Shown here: piece by piece, positions 1 to 8,078 of the stretch
Layout of the letters: each line of letters begins with the position of its first letter
How positions within the stretch are numbered: position 1 is the first letter of the stretch
Assembly (NCBI GenBank): GCA_017477435.1
Contig: JAFUVV010000030.1
Coordinates: forward strand, 1 to 49,341
Source: Prevotella sp.
GTDB taxonomy: Bacteria; Bacteroidota; Bacteroidia; Bacteroidales; Bacteroidaceae
DNA: 49,341 bases
Reading direction: 5' to 3'
The notes under the pieces: generated by a model
The model's database searches: none
What the model was told of the DNA's origin: nothing
Seen by the model: only the letters and a program-made list of their open reading frames with translations
Made by a program: the position numbers and the translations under genes

Positions 1-131
1 AAATTACTCTAATCGGGGCAAACGCGCAATAGGCGAAGAATAAGGTTAGTTAAGTGGAGTTAATTGTAAGACAGTGTTTTACACGATTTGATTTAAGGTT
101 TGTTTCGGTTTGTTTTGACCTAATTTAATCG

Positions 132-800
132 GTGAAGAATATTGAAAACTATCTCTTCATTGCGTTATTCACCAAAGTTCAGGCAAAGATATTCGAGAAG
201 CTATTCGGGAAATGGTGTCTTACTCTTGCAAATATCAAAACACAAGAAGAGATGGTGGAGTTTGTCAACTCCAACATTAAGCCAGAAGCTGACAAGTTGG
301 CAAGTGAATACAAGACACGTTTCTTGCTCTTCAAACAAAGCGACTTGCAACTATATCGTGTACGTTACATATTAGCGAAACTCACGCAATATGTAGATAT
401 GGCTCACTCTGGTACGAATGTTCTGCAACTTATTGATAATTACTACAAGAAGGGAACGGAGATAGAGCACATTCTTCCTCAGTCTCCGACAGATGAATAC
501 AGGGCACAATTCGAGAATTACGATGAATTGTTGTATATGCTTGGCAATTTGACTTTACTCGAACAGCCAATCAACGGTGCTATCAAGAATAGCCCCTACA
601 CGGACAAAGCACCAACATATGCTGCAAGTTCTTTCTATTTAACCAGATCTTTACACCATCTTGATGAGATAGGAGTAGACACAGCAATTACTCGAATCAA
701 TAAATTCTTGAAGCCATTTGACCATTGGGATGCAGAAACTATCTCTGAACGACAAGAAATCTACTACAACTTGTCAAAGGAAATATGGAAAATAGAATGA
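132..800 (+). pseudogene. C-terminal remnant of a GmrSD/DUF262-type protein (DUF1524 domain)
   Basis: The 222-residue frame carries the DUF1524 HNH-like nuclease signature: EHILPQ near residue 112, followed by the LGNLTLLEQPIN segment near 137-148 that completes the fold. Intact DUF262-DUF1524 proteins (GmrSD-type modification-dependent restriction enzymes) are usually 550-700 residues, with an N-terminal ParB-like DUF262 domain carrying DGQQR. That whole half is missing. An in-frame TAA at 126-128 sits directly before the GTG at 132, and nothing in 1-131 resembles DUF262. This looks like a 5'-deleted remnant rather than a working gene, although a separately expressed nuclease domain cannot be excluded. 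Its base composition is more AT-rich than the genes downstream, as is common for defence genes. The family assignment is firm; the pseudogene status is inferred. Confidence 0.7.
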
Positions 801-836
801 TGTTATAGTGGCAAAGTGTAACTTTGTAACTTTTTA

Positions 837-852
837 GGGGTGCAAATCACCC
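837..852. repeat. Small hairpin repeat GGGGTGCAAATCACCC, copy 1
   Basis: GGGTG pairs with CACCC around a CAAAT loop, about 35 bases after the end of the truncated DUF1524 frame. The same hairpin with CAAGC and CAAGT loops recurs at 932-950 and 1283-1299. No T-run follows this copy, so it is a repeat rather than a terminator. Confidence 0.6.
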
Positions 853-931
853 ATTTGCGTGCACTAATCGCAAACGATAAAATTATGGTATCAATGGTAT
901 CAAGGTATCACGGTATCCTGTTATCCTAAAT

Positions 932-956
932 AGGGGTGCAAGCCACCCCTTTTTTG
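932..956 (+). terminator. Rho-independent terminator, also hairpin repeat copy 2
   Basis: AGGGGTG (932-938) pairs perfectly with CACCCCT (944-950) around the loop CAAGC and is followed directly by a run of T. It can end transcription from the truncated DUF1524 frame. The stem and loop are nearly the same as the two flanking hairpins of this region. Confidence 0.6.
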
Positions 957-1016
957 TTTTAATCCCGAACCAACGGTCACTGTGCGAAGCGTAAAGTAAA
1001 AGAGTTTTTAAAACAC

Positions 1017-1243
1017 GAGACTTGTCGCAGACCCACTGACCGCAAGGGAGGTAATGGACACGAATTTTTTTTTAAACGCTAATTACCACGAATGAGCCAC
1101 GAATTTTTTTTACCACGAATGAGCCACGAATTTTTTTAAAACACTAATGCCCACGAATGGTTTTTAAATAAAAAGTTCTCGTTATCGTTTAATAATTCAT
1201 GATTATTACCTCCCTTGCGGTCAGTGGGTCTGCGACAAGTCTC
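1017..1243. repeat. 39-bp perfect inverted repeat pair (1017-1055 and 1205-1243)
   Basis: The left arm at 1017-1055 begins GAGACTTGTCGCAGACC and ends GGGAGGTAAT. The right arm at 1205-1243 is its exact reverse complement over all 39 bases. The 149 bases between hold a 27-bp tandem repeat and no gene. A diverged version of the same arm occurs in both orientations around a chromate transporter gene (40057-40102 and 40705-40756). The pair therefore belongs to a dispersed family in this genome. It could be a small non-autonomous element or a very long hairpin; no transposase and no clear target-site duplication were seen. Confidence 0.75.
1084..1137. repeat. 27-bp perfect tandem repeat, two copies
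   Basis: TACCACGAATGAGCCACGAA followed by seven T occurs at 1084-1110 and again, identical, at 1111-1137. Degenerate pieces (CACGAATTTTT near 1059, CCCACGAATGG near 1151) flank it. It fills the loop of the 39-bp inverted repeat. No coding potential is seen. Confidence 0.75.
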
Positions 1244-1282
1244 ATGGTAATTCATGTTAAATATATTTGTTTTCGTGCACGG

Positions 1283-1299
1283 GGGGTGCAAGTCACCCC
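1283..1299. repeat. Small hairpin repeat GGGGTGCAAGTCACCCC, copy 3
   Basis: GGGGTG pairs with CACCCC around CAAGT. It is the third copy of the hairpin seen at 837 and 932, and lies just before a stronger terminator hairpin. Confidence 0.6.
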
Positions 1300-1310
1300 A
1301 TTAAAAATGA

Positions 1311-1343
1311 AAATGCTCTGCAAAATGGTGCAGAGCATTTTTT
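1311..1343 (+). terminator. Strong terminator hairpin
   Basis: AAATGCTCTGC (1311-1321) pairs perfectly with GCAGAGCATTT (1330-1340) around an 8-base loop, and T follows. No intact gene lies directly upstream, so it probably ended a gene now lost, or it insulates the peroxiredoxin operon that starts at about 1500. Confidence 0.7.
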
Positions 1344-1465
1344 GTTTCTTAGAAATTTCTTCTGTTGAGAAGAAGTATATAATGTCTTTTCAGACTGCGC
1401 TTTTGATTAGATATCCCATGTAGGCGAGAATATGGTGCTGCAGACTGCATAATGTGACTTATTTT

Positions 1466-1496
1466 TTTGCGATACGGATAAATCTTTGTATTTTTG
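1466..1496 (+). promoter_or_regulatory. Bacteroidetes-type promoter of the peroxiredoxin-S8-xseA operon
   Basis: TTTG at 1466-1469, a 19-base spacer and TATTTTTG at 1489-1496 match the Bacteroidetes primary sigma consensus (TTTG, 19-21, TAnnTTTG). The expected transcript start is about 1500, roughly 30 bases before the ATG at 1532. This also argues against the longer reading frame that begins at 1454. Confidence 0.7.
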
Positions 1497-1531
1497 CGCA
1501 TGTAATTCAGATATTTTTTATACAGCAGCCT

Positions 1532-1987
1532 ATGATACAGATTGGAGAGCGTGCGCCCGAGATATTGGGCAAGGATGAGATGGGGCGTGAGGTGCGCCTG
1601 AGTGATTTTGCGGGCGAGAAGCTCGTGTTGTATTTCTACCCGAAGGATATGACGTCGGGGTGTACGGCTGAGGCATGCAGCCTCAGGGACGGCTTCGGCG
1701 AGCTTCGCAAGAAGGGCTACAGGGTGCTCGGAGTGAGTGCCGACAGCGAGCAGAGCCATCAGCGGTTCATAGCCAAACACGACCTGCCGTTCTCGCTCAT
1801 TGCCGACACCGACCACCGCCTGGCCGAGCAGATGGGCGCGTGGGGAGAGAAGAGCATGTACGGAAGAAAATATTTCGGAATGCTCAGAACGACGTTCATT
1901 ATTAACGAGGAAGGTATTGTGGAACAGATAATCCTGCCTAAGCAGATAAAGACCAAGAACCATGCAGATCAGATTCTTTCTATTTAG
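1532..1987 (+). CDS. bcp: Thioredoxin-dependent peroxiredoxin, BCP/PrxQ type
   Basis: The 151-residue protein reduces peroxides in the cytoplasm using thioredoxin-derived electrons. The motif YPKDMTSGCTAEACSLRD places the peroxidatic cysteine at residue 44 and a resolving cysteine five residues later at 49, the alpha-helix spacing of BCP/PrxQ enzymes. A conserved FIINEEG strand lies near residue 124. The ATG at 1532 is chosen because the promoter at 1466-1496 would place the transcript start downstream of the earlier in-frame start at 1454, and because the family begins just before the APE/FxL region. The 3' end overlaps the next gene by 26 bases, so the two are probably translated from one mRNA. 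The length matches the family and nothing is missing. Confidence 0.92.
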   Translation: MIQIGERAPEILGKDEMGREVRLSDFAGEKLVLYFYPKDMTSGCTAEACSLRDGFGELRKKGYRVLGVSADSEQSHQRFIAKHDLPFSLIADTDHRLAEQMGAWGEKSMYGRKYFGMLRTTFIINEEGIVEQIILPKQIKTKNHADQILSI

Positions 1988-3356
1988 TTTGTTTTTCGCT
2001 GTGCTCTCGCCCTCGGCCCATGCTGCCGACGACGGGAAGATCCCATTCCCGGGTGGTAAGTGCAGCATGTTTCGTGTAGAACTCAAAGACAAGAGCGGTA
2101 CTCCCTATTCGCTCCGCAAGCCGAAGGCGTTTCTCTCTGAGCGCTCCATCGAGCGTAGGAAGCGCCAGGGGCTGAAGCTCGACTCCACCGACTTGCCCGT
2201 GTCGCCGCGATATGTTGAGGCCATCAAGGCGCGTGGCGTGAGCGTGGTGGGCACGAGCAAGTGGAACAATACGGTGCTGGTGCGTACAAGCGACGACTAT
2301 GTTGCCGACGTGCTGCGCCTGTTGCCTTTCGTGAAGAAGGTGACCAAGGTGCTCGCCGCGCCCGACTCCGTGATGCCTCCGGTGAGAAGCATCGTCGCGG
2401 AGTCGCTCGCAAAGGCCGACACGATGAAGGTGGGGCTGTATGGCCATGCCGACAAGCAGATCGACGTGGTGAACGGTAAGCCGCTCCACGAGGCCGGATT
2501 CCGAGGAAAGGGAATGATGATAGCAGTGCTCGACGGTGGGTTTATGAACGTAGACAAGATACCCTGCATGCAGAAGATCGACATTGTGGCGACAAAGGTG
2601 ATTGGCCAGCCCAGCTTCGGCACCGTATGCGACGCCCTCGACCACGGCACCTGCGTGCTCTCGCTCATGGCCGTCGACGAGCCAGGAATATATGTCGGCA
2701 CAGCCCCGGAGGCAAGCTACGTGCTCGTGAAAACCGAGGTGGGACAGTATGAGCAGATGGTGGAAGAGGACTTCTGGGCCATGGGAGCGGAGTATGCCGA
2801 CTCGATAGGTGCCGACCTCATTAACTCCTCGCTGGGCTATAACCTCTACGACGTGAAGGAGCAGAGCCATAAATATTCAGAGCTCGACGGCAAGACATCG
2901 CTCATCTCACGCACTGCATCGATGCTCGCCTCGAAAGGCATCATACATTGCAACAGTGCCGGCAACGCTGGCAATGACCCGTGGAAAAAGATAGGAGTGC
3001 CTGCCGATGCCGACGATATTCTGGCTGTGGGGGCGCTCACTCCAAAGAAGATGAACGCCAACTTCTCGAGCGTCGGTCCTTCTGCCGACGGCAGGGTGAA
3101 GCCCGACATCATGGCTCCGGGCAATCCGACGGCGGTGGTGAATGGTCGCGGCAACATCAGCTACGGCTCAGGCACGTCGTTCGCCTCGCCGCTGCTATGC
3201 GGTATGGTGGCGTGCCTGTGGCAATCGATGCCAGAGAAGACCGCATGCGAGATAATGGACCTCGTGAGAATGTCGGGCGATAGAGCCGAAGAGCCGGATA
3301 ATGTGTTCGGACATGGGATAGCCGACTTCGGAAAGGCTTATCAATATGGCAAATAA
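1962..3356 (+). CDS. Secreted subtilisin-like S8 family serine peptidase
   Basis: The 464-residue protein has a clear Sec signal peptide (hydrophobic residues 4-18, cleavage near AHA/AD). A Bacteroidetes-type N-terminal region with the segment SERSIERRKRQG follows near residue 59. The peptidase domain covers about 180-445. The triad can be read directly: Asp191 in AVLDGGF, His228 in DHGTCV and Ser406 in GTSFASP, with the oxyanion Asn335 in SAGNAG. It should hydrolyse proteins outside the inner membrane. No type IX C-terminal sorting domain is visible after the catalytic domain. The start overlaps bcp by 26 bases and the end overlaps xseA by 11 bases, so the three are tightly linked. The physiological substrate is unknown. 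Confidence 0.88.
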   Translation: MQIRFFLFSLFFAVLSPSAHAADDGKIPFPGGKCSMFRVELKDKSGTPYSLRKPKAFLSERSIERRKRQGLKLDSTDLPVSPRYVEAIKARGVSVVGTSKWNNTVLVRTSDDYVADVLRLLPFVKKVTKVLAAPDSVMPPVRSIVAESLAKADTMKVGLYGHADKQIDVVNGKPLHEAGFRGKGMMIAVLDGGFMNVDKIPCMQKIDIVATKVIGQPSFGTVCDALDHGTCVLSLMAVDEPGIYVGTAPEASYVLVKTEVGQYEQMVEEDFWAMGAEYADSIGADLINSSLGYNLYDVKEQSHKYSELDGKTSLISRTASMLASKGIIHCNSAGNAGNDPWKKIGVPADADDILAVGALTPKKMNANFSSVGPSADGRVKPDIMAPGNPTAVVNGRGNISYGSGTSFASPLLCGMVACLWQSMPEKTACEIMDLVRMSGDRAEEPDNVFGHGIADFGKAYQYGK

Positions 3357-4641
3357 TCTGACGCTGCTCGAGCTGAACGGACTCGTCAGGGAGGTGCTTG
3401 AAACCACTCTCGACGAGGAGTATTGGGTGGAGGCTGAGGTGGCCAGTGTGCGCGAAGTGAAAGGCCACTGCTACCTCGAGCTCATCCAAAAAGACGAGCG
3501 CAGCAACACTCCCGTGGCTCAGGCGTCGGCAAAGTGCTGGCGCTCGACGTGGATGCTCCTGCGGCCAAGGTTTGAACGGGTGACGGGCAGGCAGCTGCAG
3601 GCGGGGATGAAACTCCTGCTGCAGGTCTACGCCAACTTCCACGAGGCATACGGGTTCTCGTGGATAGTGACAGACATAAATCCCGAGTTCACCATGGGCG
3701 ATATGGCCCGTCGGCGCAGGGAGATAATCCGTCGGCTTCACGAGCAAGGCATATTCGATATGCAAAAGGAACTCTCGTTGCCCACCTTCGCCCAGCGCAT
3801 CGCCGTCGTCTCAAGCGAGGGAGCAGCAGGATACGGCGACTTCTGCCATCAGATAGAAAGCAACAGCTACGGGCTACGTTTCTCCGTGACCCTTTTTCCT
3901 GCTGTCATGCAAGGTGAGACGGTGGAGGAGAGCGTAGTAGCAGCCCTCGACAGGATTGCACGCAAGAGCGACGACTACGACGTGGTGGTCATAATAAGGG
4001 GTGGGGGAGCAACGTCAGACCTGACGGGGTTCGACACCCTCCGGCTGGCCGAGAACGTGTGCAACTTCCCGTTGCCGATAATCACGGGCATCGGTCATGA
4101 GCGCGACGAGAGCATTCTCGACCTCGTGGCGTGGCGATCGGTGAAGACACCTACCGCGGCAGCCGCGTTCCTGATAGACCATCTGCAGGAGGTGGCAGTG
4201 TTCTTAGACGAGGCGGCAGAGAGAATCGCCAGGCACGTAGGGCGGCAGATGCAAAGCGAAAAGACGCGACTGCAACGGCTGGCGGCATCACTCCAGCCTA
4301 TAGCGCAGCTGTCATTGAAACGGCACAGCCAGCGACTGGAGACAATCTCGCTTTCGCTATCGCCAAACGCCAAGATGATGATACAGCACCGCCGTCAGAG
4401 TCTGGACAGATTATTCTCGCTACTCCCTCCGCTCTCGAAAATATACGTGCAGCGTTGTGAGCAGAAGGTGGACAACCTGGCCGTACGCATAAAGGCATCC
4501 GATCCTCAGACCATTCTGAAAAGAGGATATTCGATAACTACGTTCGAAGGGAAAATCGTTAGAAATGCGAAGGATTTGAAGAGCGGACAGGAGATTGAAA
4601 CTCAACTGGCACAGGGTCGAATAAAATCTATAACGAAATAG
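3346..4641 (+). CDS. xseA: Exodeoxyribonuclease VII large subunit
   Basis: The 431-residue protein is the catalytic subunit of exonuclease VII, which degrades single-stranded DNA from either end together with XseB. An N-terminal OB-fold occupies about residues 5-105 (LNGLVREVLE, then VEAEVASVRE). The catalytic domain that follows contains RIAVVSSEGAAGYGDF and the conserved RGGGATSDLTGFD and GIGHERDESILD motifs between about 215 and 265. A long coiled-coil region follows to about 390, and the C-terminal KRGYSITT segment closes the family signature. The length matches the family. The gene begins 11 bases before the S8 peptidase gene ends. Its partner xseB lies 373 bases downstream, beyond a repeat block, rather than overlapping as in many genomes. 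Confidence 0.95.
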   Translation: MANNLTLLELNGLVREVLETTLDEEYWVEAEVASVREVKGHCYLELIQKDERSNTPVAQASAKCWRSTWMLLRPRFERVTGRQLQAGMKLLLQVYANFHEAYGFSWIVTDINPEFTMGDMARRRREIIRRLHEQGIFDMQKELSLPTFAQRIAVVSSEGAAGYGDFCHQIESNSYGLRFSVTLFPAVMQGETVEESVVAALDRIARKSDDYDVVVIIRGGGATSDLTGFDTLRLAENVCNFPLPIITGIGHERDESILDLVAWRSVKTPTAAAAFLIDHLQEVAVFLDEAAERIARHVGRQMQSEKTRLQRLAASLQPIAQLSLKRHSQRLETISLSLSPNAKMMIQHRRQSLDRLFSLLPPLSKIYVQRCEQKVDNLAVRIKASDPQTILKRGYSITTFEGKIVRNAKDLKSGQEIETQLAQGRIKSITK

Positions 4642-4680
4642 CGTGAAAGAACGAAGAACGATAACGATAACGATGACGAT

Positions 4681-4960
4681 GACGAAAGCCCTTTGGGCTC
4701 AACGAAGGAACGATAACGAAGGAAACGATGACGAAAGCCCTTTGGGCTCAACGAAGGGACGATAACGAATTATTCGCTGCGCTCATCAGCAAGCAGCCTC
4801 GCAAATGCAATTTTAAAGTTCTGACCGACGTAGCCCCGCGGGGAGGTCATAGAACTTTAATTGCATCAAGAGAATCAGCGACAGCTAAAGAACGAAGAAC
4901 GATAACGAAAGCCCTCTGGGCTCAACGAAGGAAACGATGACGAAAGCCCTTTGGGCTCAA
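4681..4960. repeat. Interspersed repeat block between xseA and xseB
   Basis: The unit GACGAAAGCCCTTTGGGCTC, usually followed by AACGAAGG, occurs at about 4681, 4730, 4905 (one or two changes) and 4939. Each carries the small palindrome AGCCC-TTT-GGGCT. Between copies lie degenerate runs of ACGATAACGA. The block, with the nested palindrome at 4807-4864, fills the 373 bases between xseA and xseB. The only open frame here (70 residues) is made of the repeats and is not credible. Confidence 0.8.
4807..4864. repeat. Nested inverted repeat inside the xseA-xseB spacer
   Basis: GCAATTTTAAAGTTCTGACC (4807-4826) pairs with the reverse complement at 4845-4864, with a two-base and a one-base bulge. The loop contains the perfect palindrome CCCCGCGGGG (4834-4843). 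It could form a long hairpin in the transcript between the two exonuclease VII genes. Confidence 0.7.
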
Positions 4961-5014
4961 GATTTTACATTCTAAACTTTACATTTTACATTTTACATTC
5001 TACATTCTAAAAAC

Positions 5015-5212
5015 ATGGCAAAGGAAATGAAGTACGAGGCTGCGATAAAGCGCCTTGAGGAGATAGTGGAGAATATCGAAAACGATGAGCTCGACCTTGA
5101 ACAGTTGAATGTGAATTTGAAGGAGGCTCAGGGGTTGATAAAGTTGTGTCGTGAGAAGCTCTTGAAGACCGAGGAAGAGATTAATAAAACTCTTGAGGGT
5201 ATAGAAAAATAA
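5015..5212 (+). CDS. xseB: Exodeoxyribonuclease VII small subunit
   Basis: The 65-residue protein is the small helical subunit of exonuclease VII. The family pattern is plain: YEAAIKRLEEIVENIE near residues 8-23, then DELDLEQLNVNLKEAQGLI and a final KTEEEINKTLEGIE helix. It has the normal length for the family. It follows xseA on the same strand but is separated by a repeat-filled spacer. An AT-rich stretch of degenerate TTTACATT repeats lies directly before the ATG, so the ribosome binding site is weak, as is usual in Bacteroidetes. Just after the stop, the DNA carries degenerate copies of the last coding bases (CTTGAGGATATAAGGAAAAA), a small imperfect tandem duplication. Confidence 0.93.
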   Translation: MAKEMKYEAAIKRLEEIVENIENDELDLEQLNVNLKEAQGLIKLCREKLLKTEEEINKTLEGIEK

Positions 5213-5283
5213 TATTCTTTGAGGGCACATAAACTCCTTGAGGATATAAGGAAAAACTCTCGAGGGCATTTATAAAAAAAAGT

Positions 5284-5319
5284 GGAGAGACAACTTATCC
5301 CTAAGTCGTCTCTCCTTTT
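5284..5319 (+). terminator. Terminator downstream of xseB
   Basis: GGAGAGAC (5284-5291) pairs perfectly with GTCTCTCC (5308-5315). Extra pairing of AACTT with AAGT lies inside, and TTTT follows. It ends the bcp-xseB direction before the convergent cmk gene. Confidence 0.8.
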
Positions 5320-5337
5320 GTTGTTATGAAAAGATAA

Positions 5338-5358
5338 GGTGAATTAATCACCCTTTTT
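5338..5358. terminator. Possible second hairpin between xseB and cmk
   Basis: GGTGA pairs with TCACC around ATTAA, followed by CTTTTT on the + strand. The stem is short. It lies between convergent genes and may back up the hairpin at 5284. Confidence 0.4.
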
Positions 5359-5406
5359 CGTTATGAAAAATACGGATGAAGAGTACCCCTGATTGGGTTT
5401 GGCGAA

Positions 5407-6153
5407 TCACTTTTTCGCCTTCGACTTCTTCTCAACTTTCTTTTTTAAAGCCTTTTCCGTCTCCTTCAGTTTCTTCTCAACCACGTCGAGCAGCCATTGC
5501 TGCTGCCCCTCGATGGTCATCTCGCTGTTGTCGAGCTCTATTGCGTCGTCGGCCTTTCGCAGAGGAGCCACCTCACGATGGGAGTCGATATAGTCGCGCT
5601 CGGTCACGTTGCGCAGTATTTCGTCGTAGTCGGCTGGCATTCCCTTTGCCTGCAGTTCGTCATACCTGCGCTGTGCTCTCACCTCGGCACGGGCGGTGAC
5701 GAATATCTTCAGGTCGGCATTTGGAAGCACGACGGTGCCTATGTCGCGGCCGTCCATCACGATACCGCCGTCCTTACCCATTGCCTGCTGTTGGGCGACC
5801 ATCTGCTCGCGGACAAAGGCAAGCGTAGCCACGGGGCTGACGTGGGAGGACACTTCGAGCGAACGGATTTCCTTTTCCACGATTTCTCCGTTGAGATATG
5901 TGTCTGGCCGTCCCGTCTCGGGATTGAACTTGAACGTGATTTTTATGTCGTCCATTGCCTGCTGCAGGCCGTTGACGTCTATCTGGCCGTCGTTGGCTAT
6001 AAGGCCGTGGCGAAGGGCATAGAGAGTCACGGCACGATACATGGCTCCGGTGTCTACATAGACATAGCCCAAAGAGCGGGCAAGGTTTTTCGCCATCGTG
6101 CTCTTTCCGCACGAGGAAAAGCCGTCGATGGCAATAGTGAGTTTTCTATCCAT
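5407..6153 (-). CDS. cmk: Cytidylate kinase
   Basis: The 248-residue enzyme phosphorylates CMP and dCMP with ATP in pyrimidine nucleotide salvage. The P-loop GFSSCGKST begins at residue 11 (Lys17 binds phosphate), [10 protein letters not shown] follows near residue 33, and [12 protein letters not shown] near 146 is the CMP-binding signature. The core matches the usual 220-230 residues. The extra length is a lysine-rich C-terminal tail (about residues 225-248, [11 protein letters not shown]), which is probably unstructured. It lies 66 bases downstream of porQ on the same strand, with a degenerate AT-rich repeat in the gap, so the two are probably co-transcribed. Confidence 0.95.
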   Translation of the reverse strand: MDRKLTIAIDGFSSCGKSTMAKNLARSLGYVYVDTGAMYRAVTLYALRHGLIANDGQIDVNGLQQAMDDIKITFKFNPETGRPDTYLNGEIVEKEIRSLEVSSHVSPVATLAFVREQMVAQQQAMGKDGGIVMDGRDIGTVVLPNADLKIFVTARAEVRAQRRYDELQAKGMPADYDEILRNVTERDYIDSHREVAPLRKADDAIELDNSEMTIEGQQQWLLDVVEKKLKETEKALKKKVEKKSKAKK

Positions 6154-6219
6154 AAACTATGAATTATGAATTCTTAATTATGCATTCTTAATTATGAACT
6201 AAGAACTAAGAACTATGAA

Positions 6220-7167
6220 CTAAATAGAGTATGCGATTCCAACGAGTATTGATGCCGACGAGACGTGGTATTTTCCGTATGCCACGTTCACCTTGAATCG
6301 CTCCAGATTGAGTCCTGCTCCGAACGACAGTCCTGCTCCGTGGTTGCTCTTGTCGTCGTAGCCGGCTATCTGCATCTCGTTGGCGCGGCGGAAGTTGTAG
6401 CCAGCTCCGACCCAGATATTCGGCGTGATGATGATGTCGGCTCCGAGGACGAAGTGGTAGATGAATTTGTAGTTCCAGTGGTTAAGGTCTACCGCTGTCA
6501 GCGAGAATCGGAAGGGTGTGTGTGAGAGTCGCTTGGTGGCTCCGAGCTGGATGTCGATAGGCATCTTCTCGTAGGTGTCGTCGTAGGCTTTCACTTGTCC
6601 GCCGAGGTTTTTTGCCACGAGTGAGGCCGACAGGTCGAGGTCGGTGTTGTAGTAGTTGAGTCCGAGGTCGACGCCGACGCCGATGGAGTTGTAGTCGCCG
6701 ATGTACGACGTGATGAACTTGGCTGTCACACCACCCGCGAGTTGGTCGGTCAGCATGTAGGAGAAATATCCGGCAATGGCGATGTCTTTAGCCGAGAAGT
6801 CGCCCGACTGGACGTTGTTCTCGTCGGTCTGCTTCATGCTTCCGTAGTCGATGTATTGTGCAGAGACGGCCACTGAGGCACGCTCTTTTATGATCTTGTT
6901 GAACGCCGCGCTCAGGCAGTTGGAGCCCGACATGTAGTTGAGGTAGTTCAGGTTGATGGTCTTGTCGCTCACAGTGGAAAGCAAGGCAGGGTTGTTGAAG
7001 ATGAGTGCCTCGTCGTCTTCAATGATTGAGATGTTGTCGCCACCAAGGGCACCTGCATGGGCACTCATCGGCAGACGGAGGAAATTATATTCTGTCTGGC
7101 TTTCTTGAGCTGAGGCGGTGACAAAGGAGAATATCACCGCGAAAAGCACTGAATATGTCTTTTTCAT
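6220..7167 (-). CDS. porQ: Type IX secretion system protein PorQ
   Basis: The 315-residue protein has a Sec signal peptide (residues 1-20, cleavage near ASA/QE). It then has an alternating beta-strand pattern typical of FadL/PorV-like 14-stranded outer-membrane barrels and ends in a hydrophobic strand (SASILVGIAYSI). PorQ is the outer-membrane attachment-complex component of type IX secretion. The motif SAHAGALGGDNISI near residue 36, and the strand NNPALLS, fit the PorQ/PorV family. The gene lies immediately upstream of cmk, an arrangement I associate with porQ in Bacteroidales. The naming rests on recognition of the family without a search, so PorV-like paralogues remain possible. Confidence 0.85.
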   Translation of the reverse strand: MKKTYSVLFAVIFSFVTASAQESQTEYNFLRLPMSAHAGALGGDNISIIEDDEALIFNNPALLSTVSDKTINLNYLNYMSGSNCLSAAFNKIIKERASVAVSAQYIDYGSMKQTDENNVQSGDFSAKDIAIAGYFSYMLTDQLAGGVTAKFITSYIGDYNSIGVGVDLGLNYYNTDLDLSASLVAKNLGGQVKAYDDTYEKMPIDIQLGATKRLSHTPFRFSLTAVDLNHWNYKFIYHFVLGADIIITPNIWVGAGYNFRRANEMQIAGYDDKSNHGAGLSFGAGLNLERFKVNVAYGKYHVSSASILVGIAYSI

Positions 7168-7191
7168 CTATTCTTTATTCTAAAACTTTCG

Positions 7192-7199
7192 CAAAGGTA
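7192..7199 (-). promoter_or_regulatory. -7 element upstream of porQ
   Basis: Read on the minus strand this is TACCTTTG, a perfect TAnnTTTG element, 24 bases upstream of the porQ ATG. No clear TTTG at the -33 position is visible, so the call rests on the -7 box and its placement. Confidence 0.55.
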
Positions 7200-7325
7200 A
7201 TGTTTTTTCGGTTATCTGTGCTAATTTTGTGACTGATTATGATAATATAACGCGAGATTTTGCGTTTTAGTATAGGTGGGTTCTATAAAATATGTCGAGT
7301 TTCTATGACTCGTCAATAGTAGAAA

Positions 7326-8030
7326 GTGGAAATAAAGAAATCACATAAAGCCGATCTTGAGCGTTCGCGTGGATGGCGATTGCTCTTTGGTGTGGTCCTT
7401 TCTTTAGGACTGTTCCTGGCTGTGCTCCAGATTCCTTTCCACGAACGGAGGTCAGCCCCTGCGAAGGCGAGCGACGATTTCTTTGTAGAAGAGCTTCCCG
7501 AGCTTCCCGAACCGGAGCCTGAGGACATGATCTCGTCGACCGTGGCTGAGCCTGAGGTGAAGACCGTCTTAGAGACCGTCGACGATCCTGTTGCCGAGGT
7601 GCCCGATATGGTGGAGGCGAGTGTGGAGGCGGCCCATGTCGAAGCCGAGGTCTCGGCGGCCGACACGACGAAGAAGGAAGACATCAGCACGGTGCCTCTC
7701 GTGCCTAACGACGATCCTGTTCATTTCCGCCTGGTGCAGCAGGTCCCCGAGTTTCCGGGGGGCATGGGAGAGTTCACACGATGGTTGACGTCGAACCTAA
7801 AATACCCGGAGTCCCTTGCAAGATATCGCATTCAGGGACAGGTGATTGTCTCTTTCGTGATAAATAAAGACGGTACGACGACCGACTTCAAGGTCGAGCA
7901 CAGCGATGTGCCCTCGCTGACGCAGGAGGTGATGAGGGTCATGAGGCTCATGCCCCGGTGGAAACCGGGTTATCAGAACGACGAGCCTTGCCGGACGCTC
8001 TTCGTCGTCCCCGTGACGTTCAAGCTGTGA
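7326..8030 (+). CDS. TonB family energy-transducing protein
   Basis: The 234-residue protein has a short cytoplasmic N-terminus and a single membrane anchor at about residues 18-36. A periplasmic linker rich in Pro, Glu and Val follows (ELPELPEPEPED near 55-66). The C-terminal TonB domain is at about 140-234, with the typical segment YPESLARYRIQGQVIVSFVI and the ending LFVVPVTFKL. TonB proteins couple the ExbB-ExbD proton channel to outer-membrane receptors. The start is GTG at 7326. An exbB-exbD-exbD set lies about 4 kb downstream on the same strand. Which receptor it serves cannot be told from the sequence. It is separate from porQ and divergent to it. Confidence 0.9.
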   Translation: MEIKKSHKADLERSRGWRLLFGVVLSLGLFLAVLQIPFHERRSAPAKASDDFFVEELPELPEPEPEDMISSTVAEPEVKTVLETVDDPVAEVPDMVEASVEAAHVEAEVSAADTTKKEDISTVPLVPNDDPVHFRLVQQVPEFPGGMGEFTRWLTSNLKYPESLARYRIQGQVIVSFVINKDGTTTDFKVEHSDVPSLTQEVMRVMRLMPRWKPGYQNDEPCRTLFVVPVTFKL

Positions 8031-8078
8031 CGGCTGCAACCAATGAAATAGTAATTGAAAATAACAAGCAAACGATAT

